DNA of 64,000 nucleotides from JANQPX01 sp050633905 (GCA_050633905.1 JBOEHJ010000045.1:1-64000), one strand, 5' to 3'. Counted from the first letter of the stretch, positions 26,744-36,558 are shown. Numbers and translations are program-made. Notes: a model not told the origin generated them from the letters alone.

Positions 26744-28468
26744 TTAGGCAGCTAATGCGTCCCGGTTTGATTGACCATTGATTGGGAGCTTTACGGTAAA
26801 TGTTGATCCTTCGCCTTCTATGCTCTCAGCAGCGATGGTGCCGCCATGCATTTCAACGAGGTGTTTTACAAGATGCAGGCCGATGCCAGTGCCGGGTATG
26901 CCGACGGCCGTGCTTGCCCGAAAAAATTGGCCAAATAGTTTCTTCAAGTCTTCTTCGGGGATGCCCACGCCCTGATCGCGTACTGAAATAACAGCCATGT
27001 CATCGGATTGGTATCCGTTTACCCAAACCGTCGATGAGTTTGGAGAATATTTCACAGCATTTGAAAGGAGATTGGAGAAGATTTGACTGACAAGCTTCAC
27101 ATCGGCAACGACCTCTTTGGGGAGTTGATCGACGTCGACAATGATCTGGTGATCAGAGCTTATTTCCTGCTGATTTTCCGTAGCCTCACTTACAGCCTTG
27201 AATAAGTCGCAGGGGGTTGGGGCGAATTCAATTGTTCCAGCCTCAAGTCGTGACGAGCTCAACACACTTTCCATAAGACCGACAAGCCGGTTGACAGACC
27301 CTCGACATTTTTCCAGCCCCGAAGCAATGCGTTCACGCGGTATCGTTTCGATCCTGCGCAGGACACGTTGTGCATTGCCATCAATGACTGAGAGGGGGGT
27401 GCGAAACTCATGGGAGACAAGAGAGACGAACTGCCGTTGCAGACCGTTGATCTTCTGTTCATTCGCCAGGGCTTCTTCGATACGCTTGGTCAATATCGCC
27501 TGACGTTCTGCGGCATCATTAAAGGCATGGGCAAGATTTTGAAGTTCAGAGGGACCACTCGGCATCAGTCGAGCATCGGGATCGGTCAGTTGCTGAAGGG
27601 ATTTAATTTTCGTTATGAGCTTGTTGAGTGGTGAGGCGACGAGGTTGGCTGCCATATAAATGCCGGCAATGAGCGCAGCAAGGTCGACGAAGAAAGCGAC
27701 GAGCAGAAAACTATGAAGAACGCTGACAAGATGATCTTGCTCCGTCGATGCGACGGCAGAGCTTAGTTGCAATGTTGGAAAATGCGGCAAGGCAACGACT
27801 TCAGATTCGCCAATATTCTCTGATTGAGCGCTGACCCCATCAAATATGGAAGAAAAGAGTAATCGGCCATCTTGGTCACTAAGCCGAACGCTTCCTGCAT
27901 GTTTTTCCGACGACAAGAGCTTGGCAGTGTCATCAGAAGACATCGTAATCACGAGGCCGCCTTCGGGCAGGGCGCCCACGGAAATTGGCACGGCAGCGAT
28001 AAGAGATCCATCGACAATCGTGAGCACGTCTTTCCCCTCCATCACAGCCTCATGCCAAAGGCTGTTTGGGGGCATCATATTGACAGCGTCACCCGTTTGA
28101 TTTGACGCAACGACCTGCCCGCTAAAGTCGGTCATGGCAATCATCAGAGAGTTGTAATCACCGAACCGCAGCGATCGGAAGAACGGTTTGATGAAATGCT
28201 CAACCGACATCGGGTCAAGAAAGGCGTTAATTGTCAGAGCATTACTGGCAATGCCGTGGAGCCTGTCCACCAGGTTGTCGACTTTGTCGGCAATAACCCA
28301 TGTCTGCTGATCGGCAGCGAACTTGAGGTTCTCGATTGCTCTTTCATTGAGCAGCCGCCCGCCGGCAATTCCCACGAACAGCCAGAGAACAAGAAGCGCC
28401 AAACAGGACGGCGGAATAACCTTCCATAAAACTGAGGCGAGCACGCCATTATTGGCAGATCTTGTCAT
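26744..28468 (-). CDS. Membrane sensor histidine kinase
   Basis: 574 residues. A first transmembrane helix (about 18-36) and a second (about 255-280) enclose a roughly 215-residue periplasmic sensor domain. HAMP and a coiled coil follow. The HisKA box FVSLVSHEFRTPLS has the phospho-acceptor His near residue 354. The ATPase domain shows NLLSNAVKYSP, DQGVGIPEEDL and GTGIGLHLVKHL. ATG 28468 has GGATC upstream. No response regulator is adjacent. It is divergent from a Bug/TctC binding protein, which may be its periplasmic partner. Confidence 0.9.
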   Translation of the reverse strand: MTRSANNGVLASVLWKVIPPSCLALLVLWLFVGIAGGRLLNERAIENLKFAADQQTWVIADKVDNLVDRLHGIASNALTINAFLDPMSVEHFIKPFFRSLRFGDYNSLMIAMTDFSGQVVASNQTGDAVNMMPPNSLWHEAVMEGKDVLTIVDGSLIAAVPISVGALPEGGLVITMSSDDTAKLLSSEKHAGSVRLSDQDGRLLFSSIFDGVSAQSENIGESEVVALPHFPTLQLSSAVASTEQDHLVSVLHSFLLVAFFVDLAALIAGIYMAANLVASPLNKLITKIKSLQQLTDPDARLMPSGPSELQNLAHAFNDAAERQAILTKRIEEALANEQKINGLQRQFVSLVSHEFRTPLSVIDGNAQRVLRRIETIPRERIASGLEKCRGSVNRLVGLMESVLSSSRLEAGTIEFAPTPCDLFKAVSEATENQQEISSDHQIIVDVDQLPKEVVADVKLVSQIFSNLLSNAVKYSPNSSTVWVNGYQSDDMAVISVRDQGVGIPEEDLKKLFGQFFRASTAVGIPGTGIGLHLVKHLVEMHGGTIAAESIEGEGSTFTVKLPINGQSNRDALAA

Positions 28469-28636
28469 CAATTTGATCCAAATACAGGCAGCATATCAGC
28501 AGTTTGACTTGAGATTATTTATAACAGGAAAGTTGGACCAAAAGATTAACGATGATAAAAGCTGTGTTTTTTTAAGACTATGTTATTGGCTTACTATCTA
28601 TAAAAGATTCGACAATGGAATATTGCGGGAATTCTC

Positions 28637-29611
28637 ATGGCGTTCAAAGGCAGCGGAAAGCAATCTTCGGGCAAGATTGCTTTAGCTCTAATGACCATTC
28701 TCCTTCTGGGAGCACAGGCTGAAGCAAGCGATCGGCTGGATGTGATCGTACCATTTGGCAAAGGAGGAGCGCTGGATCGCTTTGCGCGTACGGCAGAACA
28801 ATTCCTGCCTAATGTCATGGACGTTGAGGTTACAGTAGAGAACTTTTCGGAAAAAAACGGTCAAGATGGCTATCGTGAATTTCTCGATCGGCCTAACGAT
28901 GGGGCCACTCTGCTCGCCTGGTTTGAGCCTGCGGCAGCGGCCTACGCGCCTGGTGTCTCGTTGGAGGATCTGGCGATCATCAATATTCAAGAAATTGAGC
29001 CGCCAATCCTTGCATCACGTCGTGCTGTTGGTTGGAACAGTCTTCAAGACATGGTGTCATCGATTCGCAAGTCCCCCAATAAATACCGATTTGGTTTCGG
29101 TGGTACCACTGGTGGTGGGCCCCTTCTGACCACGGCACTTTTGAACAATCTCGACCTCAAGATCGTCAAGGCGAGCTATGCAAGTGGTGGAAGCGCTCGA
29201 AAGGCAGTCACGAGGGGGGAGGTTGATATTACAGCTGGCAGTCTGAATGCACTGCGAAAGCTGGGTGATAAGATCACTCCGCTCGCCGTTTTTTCGCCAC
29301 GGCGTCTGCGCGCTTGGCCCGAAGTGCCAACGATTCGAGAGGCTTTGGGGCCTGAGGCCGATCAGGCTGTCAATGGTGCCGTCTACCGTTTTTTCGCTGT
29401 TCGACGCAGCTTCGCTGAAGCAGAGCCTGAAGCCTTCGCAAGGTTGGTTGAGGGATTTCGCCAAATGACGGAAGAAGATCCATCATTCCAAAAAAACGCC
29501 GAGGAAAGAGGCGTCGGCGCTCTGTGGCTGGGGCCAATGGAAAGCACCTCGCTTATACAACGTTCACATCAGCACTTTGGTCAATTGATTGCCAGGCAGC
29601 AGCAGCCCTAA
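28637..29611 (+). CDS. Bug/TctC-family periplasmic binding protein
   Basis: 324 residues with a signal peptide (core LALMTILLLGAQAEA). Family marks are LDVIVPFGKGGALDRFARTAEQFLP, the FGFGGTTGGGPLLT segment and the ending ERGV-x-LW typical of tripartite tricarboxylate transporter receptors. It probably binds a carboxylate. No TctA or TctB membrane partner is present nearby. Its divergent neighbour is a sensor kinase, so a sensory rather than transport role is plausible. A G-type repeat follows its stop. Confidence 0.85.
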   Translation: MAFKGSGKQSSGKIALALMTILLLGAQAEASDRLDVIVPFGKGGALDRFARTAEQFLPNVMDVEVTVENFSEKNGQDGYREFLDRPNDGATLLAWFEPAAAAYAPGVSLEDLAIINIQEIEPPILASRRAVGWNSLQDMVSSIRKSPNKYRFGFGGTTGGGPLLTTALLNNLDLKIVKASYASGGSARKAVTRGEVDITAGSLNALRKLGDKITPLAVFSPRRLRAWPEVPTIREALGPEADQAVNGAVYRFFAVRRSFAEAEPEAFARLVEGFRQMTEEDPSFQKNAEERGVGALWLGPMESTSLIQRSHQHFGQLIARQQQP

Positions 29612-29630
29612 CGCCCTTTCTGAGCCCATC

Positions 29631-29653
29631 GAACCAGCCCTCTCCACGCATCG
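29631..29653 (+). repeat. G-type intergenic repeat, copy 3 (short)
   Basis: GAACCAGCCCTCTCCACGC, 20 bases after the Bug protein stop. It shares the ACCAGCCCTCT core with 24543 and 35394. Confidence 0.45.
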
Positions 29654-29747
29654 TCGCGTTGCCACCGATCGTGCCGGCTCTTGGGGAAGAGGGTAAGCGA
29701 GTTCCCATCCGCTGCCCCAAGTCAACGCCCGCCGGCGTTCCGGTGGG

Positions 29748-32651
29748 TTAGGCGGCGTCCTGGTAGGCTTCGATCGGTGGGCAGGAGCAGATGAGGTGGC
29801 GGTCGCCATGGACATTGTCGACGCGGCGGACCGGCGGCCAGAACTTGTCGTCCCAGCTGCGTTTCAGCGGGAAGAAGGCCTGGTCCTTAGAGTAGGGGTG
29901 AGGCCACTCATCGGTGAGTTGGTCCGCGGTATGAGGAGCGTTGCGAAGCGGGCTCGTTTCCGCTTGCATCTCGCCACGCTCGACCGCGCGGATCTCGTCA
30001 CGAATACCGATCATCGCATCGCAGAACCGGTCTATCTCCTCCAGGCTCTCGCTCTCCGTGGGCTCGATCATCATGGTTTCCGGCACCGGCCAGGACATGG
30101 TGGGGGCGTGGATGCCGTAGTCGATCAGGCGTTTGGCGACATCCTCGACGCCAATGCTGGTCTCCTGCTTGATATCGCGAAGATCGATGATGCATTCATG
30201 GGCGACCAGGCCGCTTCGGCCGGTATAGAGGATGGGATAGTGGTTGCTTAGTTTTTTGGCGATGTAGTTGGCATTCAGGATGGCGACTTCGCTTGCCCGC
30301 CGAAGACCGTCCGGGCCCATCATCGCGATATAAGCATGGCTGATCGGCAGGATCGAAGGCGAGCCCCAGGGCGCTGCGGAAACCTGACCTATGGCATCGC
30401 CTCCTGCGGCAAGCGGGTTGACATCAGAAACCACGGCATGGCCGGGTAAATACGGTGCCAGATGCGCTTTCACACCGATCGGGCCCATGCCAGGACCGCC
30501 GCCGCCATGGGGGATACAAAAGGTTTTGTGCAAATTGAGGTGGCAGACATCGGCGCCGATTTCGCCTGGCTTGGCGATACCTACCATGGCATTCATGTTG
30601 GCGCCGTCCAGATAGACTTGGCCGCCATGGTCGTGGATGATCTCGCAGACATCGGTGATCGTGCTTTCGAACACGCCATGGGTCGAAGGATAGGTAATCA
30701 TCAGAGCGGCGAGATTGTCTTGGTGTTCACCCGCCTTCGCTCTGAGATCATCTAGATCGATGTCGCCACTGTCGTCGGAGCCGACCACAACCACCTTCAT
30801 GCCAGCCATCATCGCGCTTGCAGGGTTGGTGCCATGGGCCGAGGACGGGATGATGCAGATATTTCTGTGGCTGTCGCCTCGCGCTTCATGCCAGGCACGG
30901 ATAGTCAGAAGCCCGGCATATTCACCCTGGCTGCCGGCGTTCGGCTGCAGCGAGATGGCATCGAAGCCGGTGATCTCTGCGAGCCAAGCTTCCAACTCGG
31001 CAAACAGTGTTTTGTAACCCAGTGCTTGGTCGGTTGGGCAGAAGGGGTGGATGTCGGAAAAGCCGGGCCAGGTGATTGGGATCATCTCGCTGCTGGCATT
31101 CAGCTTCATGGTGCAGGAGCCGAGTGGGATCATGCTGCGATCGAGCGCCAGATCCTTCAGCTGCAGCCGCCGAAAATAGCGCAGCATCTCGGTTTCGCTG
31201 CGATAGCGGGTGAAGATGGGGTGGTTCAAAAAACGATCCCGCCGACATTGGTCGACCACCAGAACCGCTGGTGTTTCCTTGTCCAGTTTGTCAACGATGA
31301 CTGGATCGGCTGTTCCTTGTTCGAATACGGCGAGCAACGTCGAGACGGCCTGGTGATCGGTCATTTCGTCACATGAGATACCGAGCCTTTCCCCATCCAT
31401 AAGGCGAAGATTGATGCCGGCCTTTGCCGCGCGCGAAAACACCGCTTTGGCCTTACCCGGCAGGCTGACGGTGAAGGTGTCGAAAAAATGTTTGGTATCG
31501 ACATCGACTCCGATCTTGGCGAGACCATGGGCGAGGATCTCTGCGTAGCGATGGGTGCGTCTTGCGATCCGGCGAAGGCCGCCCCTGCCGTGATAGGTGA
31601 TGTAAAACGACGCAATTATCGCCAACAGCACTTGGGCGGTGCAGATATTGCTAGTCGCCTTTTCCCGGCGGATATGTTGCTCACGGGTTTGCAGCGCCAT
31701 GCGCAGCGCCATCTTGCCGGCAGCATCAATGGAGACACCGATCAAGCGGCCTGGCATGGCGCGTTGATAAGCTTCCCTTGTGGCAAAGAACGCGGCGTGA
31801 GGCCCTCCATAACCCATGGGCACGCCAAAGCGCTGGGCGCTGCCGATGGCGACATCCGCACCCATCTCGCCTGGCGTGGTGAGCATCACGAGGGCCAGCA
31901 AATCGGTCGCCATGATCGAAAGAGCTTTTGATTCTTTCAAGGCGGTGATTACGGCAGTGAAATCGCGCACCTCGCCGCTGGAACCCGGATAATGCAAGAG
32001 GGCGCCGAACACGTCAGCCGCATCGAGATCGGTGAACGGATCACCGGTGACGAGGTCATAGCCGAAAGCTTCGGCGCGCGTTTCGAGCACGGCGAGCGTC
32101 TGCGGGTGACAATCTGCATCGACGAAGAAGCGATTGGATTTGGCCTTGGCCACACGTTTGGCCATAGCCATGGCTTCAGCCGCCGCAGTTGCCTCGTCGA
32201 GCAGTGAGGCATTGGCGATCTCAAGCCCGGTAAGGTCGATCACCGCCTGCTGAAAGTTGAGCAGAACCTCGAGCCGCCCCTGACTGATCTCCGCCTGATA
32301 GGGTGTGTAGGCGGTGTACCAGCCGGGATTTTCAAGGACATTGCGCAAGATGACCGTGGGCGTGATCGTACCGTAGTAGCCCATGCCGATCATCGAGGTT
32401 TTTATCTGGTTGGCATCTGCCATCGCCTTCAGATGATCCAGGACCTGGCGTTCAGTCCTGGCCTGCGGCAGATCGAGCGCGTTTTGGCTGCGGATCGCAG
32501 GCGGCGTGACTTTTTCGATAAGGTCGTTGAGTGATGAAGCGCCGATAGCCTTCAACATGGCATCGATCTGCTTCTCGTCAGGGCCGATATGGCGTCTGGC
32601 GAAAGCATCGTCGAGCCTCTGATCATCGAGGGTGAATGCGGTCTCGGCCAT
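29748..32651 (-). CDS. gcvP: Glycine dehydrogenase (decarboxylating), P-protein
   Basis: 967-residue PLP enzyme of the glycine cleavage system; it decarboxylates glycine and passes aminomethyl to GcvH. The PLP lysine is in LNLHKTFCIPHGGGGPG. N-terminal RHIGPDEKQIDAMLKAIG and YHGRGGLRRIA are typical. This is the single-chain form. I chose ATG 32651 (MAETAFTLDD) with TGGAG upstream; an earlier in-frame ATG at 32714 would start 17 bases after gcvH. Last gene of gcvT-gcvH-gcvP. Confidence 0.97.
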   Translation of the reverse strand: MAETAFTLDDQRLDDAFARRHIGPDEKQIDAMLKAIGASSLNDLIEKVTPPAIRSQNALDLPQARTERQVLDHLKAMADANQIKTSMIGMGYYGTITPTVILRNVLENPGWYTAYTPYQAEISQGRLEVLLNFQQAVIDLTGLEIANASLLDEATAAAEAMAMAKRVAKAKSNRFFVDADCHPQTLAVLETRAEAFGYDLVTGDPFTDLDAADVFGALLHYPGSSGEVRDFTAVITALKESKALSIMATDLLALVMLTTPGEMGADVAIGSAQRFGVPMGYGGPHAAFFATREAYQRAMPGRLIGVSIDAAGKMALRMALQTREQHIRREKATSNICTAQVLLAIIASFYITYHGRGGLRRIARRTHRYAEILAHGLAKIGVDVDTKHFFDTFTVSLPGKAKAVFSRAAKAGINLRLMDGERLGISCDEMTDHQAVSTLLAVFEQGTADPVIVDKLDKETPAVLVVDQCRRDRFLNHPIFTRYRSETEMLRYFRRLQLKDLALDRSMIPLGSCTMKLNASSEMIPITWPGFSDIHPFCPTDQALGYKTLFAELEAWLAEITGFDAISLQPNAGSQGEYAGLLTIRAWHEARGDSHRNICIIPSSAHGTNPASAMMAGMKVVVVGSDDSGDIDLDDLRAKAGEHQDNLAALMITYPSTHGVFESTITDVCEIIHDHGGQVYLDGANMNAMVGIAKPGEIGADVCHLNLHKTFCIPHGGGGPGMGPIGVKAHLAPYLPGHAVVSDVNPLAAGGDAIGQVSAAPWGSPSILPISHAYIAMMGPDGLRRASEVAILNANYIAKKLSNHYPILYTGRSGLVAHECIIDLRDIKQETSIGVEDVAKRLIDYGIHAPTMSWPVPETMMIEPTESESLEEIDRFCDAMIGIRDEIRAVERGEMQAETSPLRNAPHTADQLTDEWPHPYSKDQAFFPLKRSWDDKFWPPVRRVDNVHGDRHLICSCPPIEAYQDAA

Positions 32652-32731
32652 GGGGCGCTCCAGATCTTCAGTCGTTTGGTTAGTAAACGGTCCAGCAGGT
32701 TCTTGGCGGATCAATGTGTTGCTGGCGTCGT

Positions 32732-33109
32732 TTAACTCACGGTTTCGAGAAAGCTCTTATAGGAGTCGCTGTCCATAAGATCATCGAGTTGGCTGGTATC
32801 GGCAATTTTCAGTTTGCAGAACCAGCCCTTCTCCTCAGGGCTGTCATTCACCTGACCCGGTTGATCGGCAAGAGTATCATTGACCTCGACCACATCGCCA
32901 CTGATCGGTGCATAGACATCGCTTGCTGCCTTGACACTTTCGACAACCGCCATGTCTTCATTCTGACCGACTTGTTTGCCGACCTCCGGGAGGTCGACAA
33001 AGACGATTTCGCCGAGTTGTTCCTGAGCATGATCGCTGATCCCGATCGTGGCGACGTCGTCGTCGATCCTCAGCCATTCATGCTCTTTAGTGTACAACAT
33101 TTTGGACAT
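32732..33109 (-). CDS. gcvH: Glycine cleavage system H protein
   Basis: 125-residue lipoyl carrier. The lipoylated lysine is Lys60 in VVESVKAASDVYAP. AGGAGA lies upstream of ATG 33109. It sits 19 bases after gcvT and shuttles aminomethyl from GcvP to GcvT. Confidence 0.97.
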   Translation of the reverse strand: MSKMLYTKEHEWLRIDDDVATIGISDHAQEQLGEIVFVDLPEVGKQVGQNEDMAVVESVKAASDVYAPISGDVVEVNDTLADQPGQVNDSPEEKGWFCKLKIADTSQLDDLMDSDSYKSFLETVS

Positions 33110-33128
33110 GAAAAGGTCTCCTAATGAC

Positions 33129-34250
33129 TTAGCGGTGATAACGATGGGGGACGAAGGGCAGTGCCGTCACTTCGGCATCATGGGGCTTGCTGCGGATCAT
33201 GAGCTTGACCAGCGTGCCAGGCGCGGCGTATTCGGCGTTGACATAGCCCATGGAAATGGGCGCGTTCACCGTCGGACCGAAGCCACCGCTGGTGACCTTC
33301 CCGATCGGCGTTCCGGACAAATCCTGAATTTCCGTTTCTTCACGAGCTGGCGCCCGACCGGCTGGGCGAAGACCAACCAGCGCGCGCGCTGAACCGTTGG
33401 CAAGCTGCGCCTGAACGATGTTTGCACCGGGGAAACCACCGGTTTCGCGCCGGCGTTTGCCGATAGCGAAACCAAGGCCCGCCTCGATGGGGGTGATCTC
33501 AGGGGTAAGCTCGTGCCCGTAAAGGCAAAGCCCGGCTTCGAGACGGAGGGAATCGCGAGCACCCAAGCCGATGGGCCGCACGTCCGGGTAATCGAGCAGG
33601 CGTCTGGCCAATGTCTCGGCATCGTCGGCGGCAACAGAAATCTCGAAACCGTCCTCGCCGGTATAGCCGAGGCGGGAGAGCCTGCAGGGCAGGCCGCCGA
33701 TGTCAGCTTCCATGCTCTGCATGAAGCTCATGCTGGCGCAATCCGGGGCAAGGGTTTCGACAACGCTGGCGGCCATGGGGCCTTGGAGGGCCAGAAGCGC
33801 TCGGCCCGTCAACTCATCCACCTCGCATACTGGCTCCAGCTCGGCGCGCATGTGCGCGATATCGGCATCGCGGCAACCGGCATTGACCACAACGAACAGG
33901 CCGTCATCGATCCGGCTGACGATCAGATCGTCAAGGACGCCGCCCTTATCATTGGTGAACACGGTATAGCGTGCATGGCCTGGTTTCAGGCCCTCTATAT
34001 TGCCCGGGACAAGACGCTCAAACGCACTGGCGGCGTCCGCCCCACGCACGATGACCTGCCCCATATGAGACACATCGAACAGCCCCGCCTTGTCGCGGCA
34101 ATGACGGTGTTCGGCCATAATTCCTTCATATTGGACAGGCAGCATCCAGCCTGCGAAATCGACCATTCTACCGGCGAGTTCGACATGCAGATCATAGAGC
34201 GGTGTCTGTTTCGGGAAGGCTTTTTCAGCCGGGTCGCTCTGGTCAGTCAA
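33129..34250 (-). CDS. gcvT: Glycine cleavage system aminomethyltransferase (T protein)
   Basis: 373-residue tetrahydrofolate-dependent enzyme that releases ammonia and 5,10-methylene-THF. Seen are TPLYDLHVELAGRMVDFAGWMLPVQYEG, DVSHMGQ and RDSLRLEAGLCLYGHEL. The start is TTG 34250, with GGTGGAG upstream. First gene of the glycine operon; the tandem riboswitch ends 51 bases before it. Confidence 0.97.
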   Translation of the reverse strand: MTDQSDPAEKAFPKQTPLYDLHVELAGRMVDFAGWMLPVQYEGIMAEHRHCRDKAGLFDVSHMGQVIVRGADAASAFERLVPGNIEGLKPGHARYTVFTNDKGGVLDDLIVSRIDDGLFVVVNAGCRDADIAHMRAELEPVCEVDELTGRALLALQGPMAASVVETLAPDCASMSFMQSMEADIGGLPCRLSRLGYTGEDGFEISVAADDAETLARRLLDYPDVRPIGLGARDSLRLEAGLCLYGHELTPEITPIEAGLGFAIGKRRRETGGFPGANIVQAQLANGSARALVGLRPAGRAPAREETEIQDLSGTPIGKVTSGGFGPTVNAPISMGYVNAEYAAPGTLVKLMIRSKPHDAEVTALPFVPHRYHR

Positions 34251-34301
34251 GGGTTCGGTTCTCCACCAAGAGGCTCCGGACGTCTCGATGTCCGCTAAAG
34301 A

Positions 34302-34531
34302 GCCCCCTCTGTCCCGAACCTGAGAGATTACCCGGCAAGGCAGATCCTACCGACCCGACCGGATGTCACCTTCGGTGGAGAAATTCCACCGACAATGCCG
34401 GGGCGTTTCTCGCTCTCCAGAGTGCCATCTTCTCACGGTCCCGCTGCCTGAGAGTTTCCGGGGCGGTTGCTCCTTCGGCGTCACATCCGACAAGTCTGAT
34501 CCTCAAAATCGGCTGTGAACTCTCCCGTGAG
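34302..34531 (-). ncRNA. Tandem glycine riboswitch
   Basis: Two aptamers read on the minus strand. The first runs from CGGGAGAGTT through GCCGAAGGAGCAA to AACTCTCAGGCA and GGACCGTG. The second begins at TCTGGAGAGCG and continues with CACCGAAGGTGACA, AATCTCTCAGG and GGACAGAGGGGG. These are the conserved cores of both glycine aptamers, joined by a short linker as in cooperative tandem riboswitches. It lies directly before gcvT and should turn the operon on when glycine is abundant. Confidence 0.95.
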
Positions 34532-34536
34532 CCTCA

Positions 34537-34554
34537 TTTGGCTTTGCAGCCAAA
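34537..34554 (-). promoter_or_regulatory. Small hairpin just upstream of the glycine riboswitch
   Basis: TTTGGCT and AGCCAAA form a perfect 7-bp stem with a 4-base loop. It may be part of the leader RNA or mark its 5-prime end. Confidence 0.4.
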
Positions 34555-34773
34555 CATTACTCCAGCGGTCGGTACGGTCAAGCATCTTTCGGTATGTCGG
34601 CCAAGGCTCTCACCGTTTCGTGACGCGCAGTTCAAGATTCGAAGCCGACCTTGGCCGCGATGCCTTCGGCGATCGCTTGAATATCATCCATAAGTTGAAT
34701 ATCTTTGTGGGATCTGTGCATATAGGGAAATTAGGTAACGCGCTGGCTGGGTTGCAAAAGACTAGGAGCTTCC

Positions 34774-35376
34774 ATGTATAAAGGTGTTTCGGCAATCGCC
34801 GTCTTTGTCATGATTGTTGGTGGGTCGTCCCTGGCCGACGAAGTGATCGAGCAGATCGAGGTCGGCAAGAAGAACTATGTCAAAGGTGACTACGCCGCTG
34901 CAGTCACCGAGCTTGAATTTGCGCTCAGCGCCCTTCGCAACAAACTTTCCTCCCTTTTCATGGCGACGATGCCAGAACCCCCTGCCTTTTGGGCCGCGGA
35001 AAGTCCCACATTGGAAGGCGGTACGGCCTTGTTTGGTGGCGGCATGATGATCACCCGCCAATACCGAGAGCAGAAAGGCGACGGCAAAGTCAAAGCGGAG
35101 CTGGTCATCGATAGTCCGATGGTGCAAGCCTTTTCGGCTGTGCTGAGCAACCCGATCATGATTGCCAACGAGCCGCAGACGGAACGGATCCGCATGGGCG
35201 AGGTCAGTGCGCTTCTCAACTGGGATCCCGATGAACATGCCGGCGAGATTTCACTCTCGATCGGCGGTCGCGTCCTGGCCAAGGTCGAAGGCGACGATCT
35301 CAGCGACAAGGACGTGCTGATCGACTTGATGAAAACCTGGGATCTTGAAGCCGTGAAGGACGTCGCCGGGCTCTAG
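34774..35376 (+). CDS. Secreted protein of unknown function
   Basis: 200 residues with a signal peptide (core AIAVFVMIVGGSS, cleavage near SLA-DE). The mature start VGKKNYVKGDYAAAVTELEFAL resembles one TPR-like helical hairpin. The rest has a beta-rich look (MMITRQYREQKGDGKVKAELVIDSP, GEISLSIGGRVLAKVEG). AGGAG precedes the ATG. Function unknown; periplasmic location is likely. It is divergent from the glycine operon. Confidence 0.75.
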   Translation: MYKGVSAIAVFVMIVGGSSLADEVIEQIEVGKKNYVKGDYAAAVTELEFALSALRNKLSSLFMATMPEPPAFWAAESPTLEGGTALFGGGMMITRQYREQKGDGKVKAELVIDSPMVQAFSAVLSNPIMIANEPQTERIRMGEVSALLNWDPDEHAGEISLSIGGRVLAKVEGDDLSDKDVLIDLMKTWDLEAVKDVAGL

Positions 35377-35393
35377 GCATTTTTCGACCCTAC

Positions 35394-35440
35394 GGAACCA
35401 GCCCTCTTTTCCTCCTAATCAACCGATATGGTTCGACCCT
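35394..35440 (+). repeat. G-type intergenic repeat, copy 2
   Basis: GGAACCAGCCCTCTTTTCC, then AATCAACCGATATGGT, 18 bases after the secreted-protein stop. It aligns over about 45 bases with 24543-24588. Copy B of the hairpin element begins 24 bases further on. Confidence 0.55.
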
Positions 35441-35463
35441 CGATCCATGCTGGTTATGGTCAT

Positions 35464-35669
35464 GTTAACGTTGGTTTGACAGGTTTCATCCTTTTTCATG
35501 CGACCGTAGGAATCCGCCCTCCCACCGAAAAAGCTAGGCTGGGTTCGGATTCCCACGCTCGCATGAATGAGATCAGTATGATGAAGATCACGAACTAAGG
35601 AAAGATTGACGCGAGCATTGCGATCGAACGTTGACCCAGGGCGATCGGATGAACGTCGACATCAGGAAA
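35464..35669 (+). repeat. Hairpin element family, copy B
   Basis: GTTAAC at 35464. The stem pairs 35497-35516 with 35546-35565 at 18 of 20 positions. The full shared tail follows: CAGTATGATGAAGATC, GAACTAAGGAAAGATTGACG, GCATTGCGATCGAACG and GGATGAACGTCGACATCAGG. This is one of the best copies. It lies between convergent genes. Confidence 0.8.
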
Positions 35670-35711
35670 TCTAGATAGATCCAATCTCCAACCATATCGG
35701 CTCCATGAGCC

Positions 35712-36197
35712 TTAGTCAGGTTGGAAGCCGAGATATAGATTGTAATTAGCACCGGTCGCATCGGTGGAAATGGGAAGATGGAGTGTCAATTCCTCACGCA
35801 GGACGCTTTGCACTTCTGCCGGTTTTAGCTCCAGTTCGACGCGAAGTAGTTTCTTGTCGATAATTTCGCGATTGGGATCGACGGTGGCAATATAATAGGT
35901 CAGGCTCACCGGGCGATCTTCGAATGCCGGACCGCGTTCGGCTTTGACGTCGAAGGTCAGATCAACCGCGACATGGTTCTCGTCGATACGACAGCTGCTC
36001 ACCAACTGCTCGATCGTCGCGACGTAACGGATCGTACCATTGCCATCGCTATGGCCGATACTGTCTGACGGCGCGGCAATCTGGGTTAAAGGGCAAGCTT
36101 GCTCGACCACGTTTCTTCCAGTTGTCGAACAGGCAGCAAGCATCGCGATCGAGATGACGGCCATGCCGGCACGTCCGAAGACAAGAGGGCTGCTCAT
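35712..36197 (-). CDS. Putative lipoprotein
   Basis: 161 residues with a lipoprotein signal: hydrophobic segment then lipobox LAAC at about residues 20-23. Mature part is beta-rich and Cys-containing (ACPLTQIAAPSDS, SSCRIDENHVAVDLTFDVKAERGP). It starts in a 4-base overlap with the upstream CDGSH gene, so the two are co-translated. Family not recognised. Confidence 0.75.
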   Translation of the reverse strand: MSSPLVFGRAGMAVISIAMLAACSTTGRNVVEQACPLTQIAAPSDSIGHSDGNGTIRYVATIEQLVSSCRIDENHVAVDLTFDVKAERGPAFEDRPVSLTYYIATVDPNREIIDKKLLRVELELKPAEVQSVLREELTLHLPISTDATGANYNLYLGFQPD

Positions 36198-36433
36198 AGG
36201 TCTTTGTGGGTGCCGTCACAGAACGGCTGCTTGCCAGTCGCTTTGCAGCCGCAGAGATAGGCCTTCCCATCCTTTTCGGCTTTGAACATGACAGGCGTCA
36301 TAGAGGTTGGCTTATGGGAGCCGTCACAGAATGGCTGATTAGAACTGCGCCCGCAACTGCACCAGGCATAGGTCTTTCCGGCCTCAAGCTCGACCACAAA
36401 AGGTTCCTTTTGTGCGATGACGGCTTCACTCAT
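36194..36433 (-). CDS. Dual CDGSH iron-sulfur protein
   Basis: 79 residues with two CDGSH-type [2Fe-2S] motifs: CSCGRSSNQPFCDGSH and CGCKATGKQPFCDGTH. Each has the three-Cys one-His ligand set. No transmembrane anchor, so it is cytosolic. Small two-domain CDGSH proteins are widespread in bacteria and are thought to act in electron transfer or Fe-S handling. First gene of a pair with the lipoprotein. Confidence 0.92.
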   Translation of the reverse strand: MSEAVIAQKEPFVVELEAGKTYAWCSCGRSSNQPFCDGSHKPTSMTPVMFKAEKDGKAYLCGCKATGKQPFCDGTHKDL

Positions 36434-36558
36434 GATGGTCCCTCATTCGTTTTGATCTTTTTAAACGACGTCTCCTGCTACCCCGATCATCGGCCATTCC
36501 GCAAGAAAGAACTCGCCTAGAGACTGTCCATTCTGGCCAAACCCGCCTAATATCGATC

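Noticed and set aside
35430..35450. GGTTCGACCCT resembling a tRNA T-loop
   Set aside because: No acceptor, anticodon or D-arm can be formed around it; it is part of the G-type repeat.
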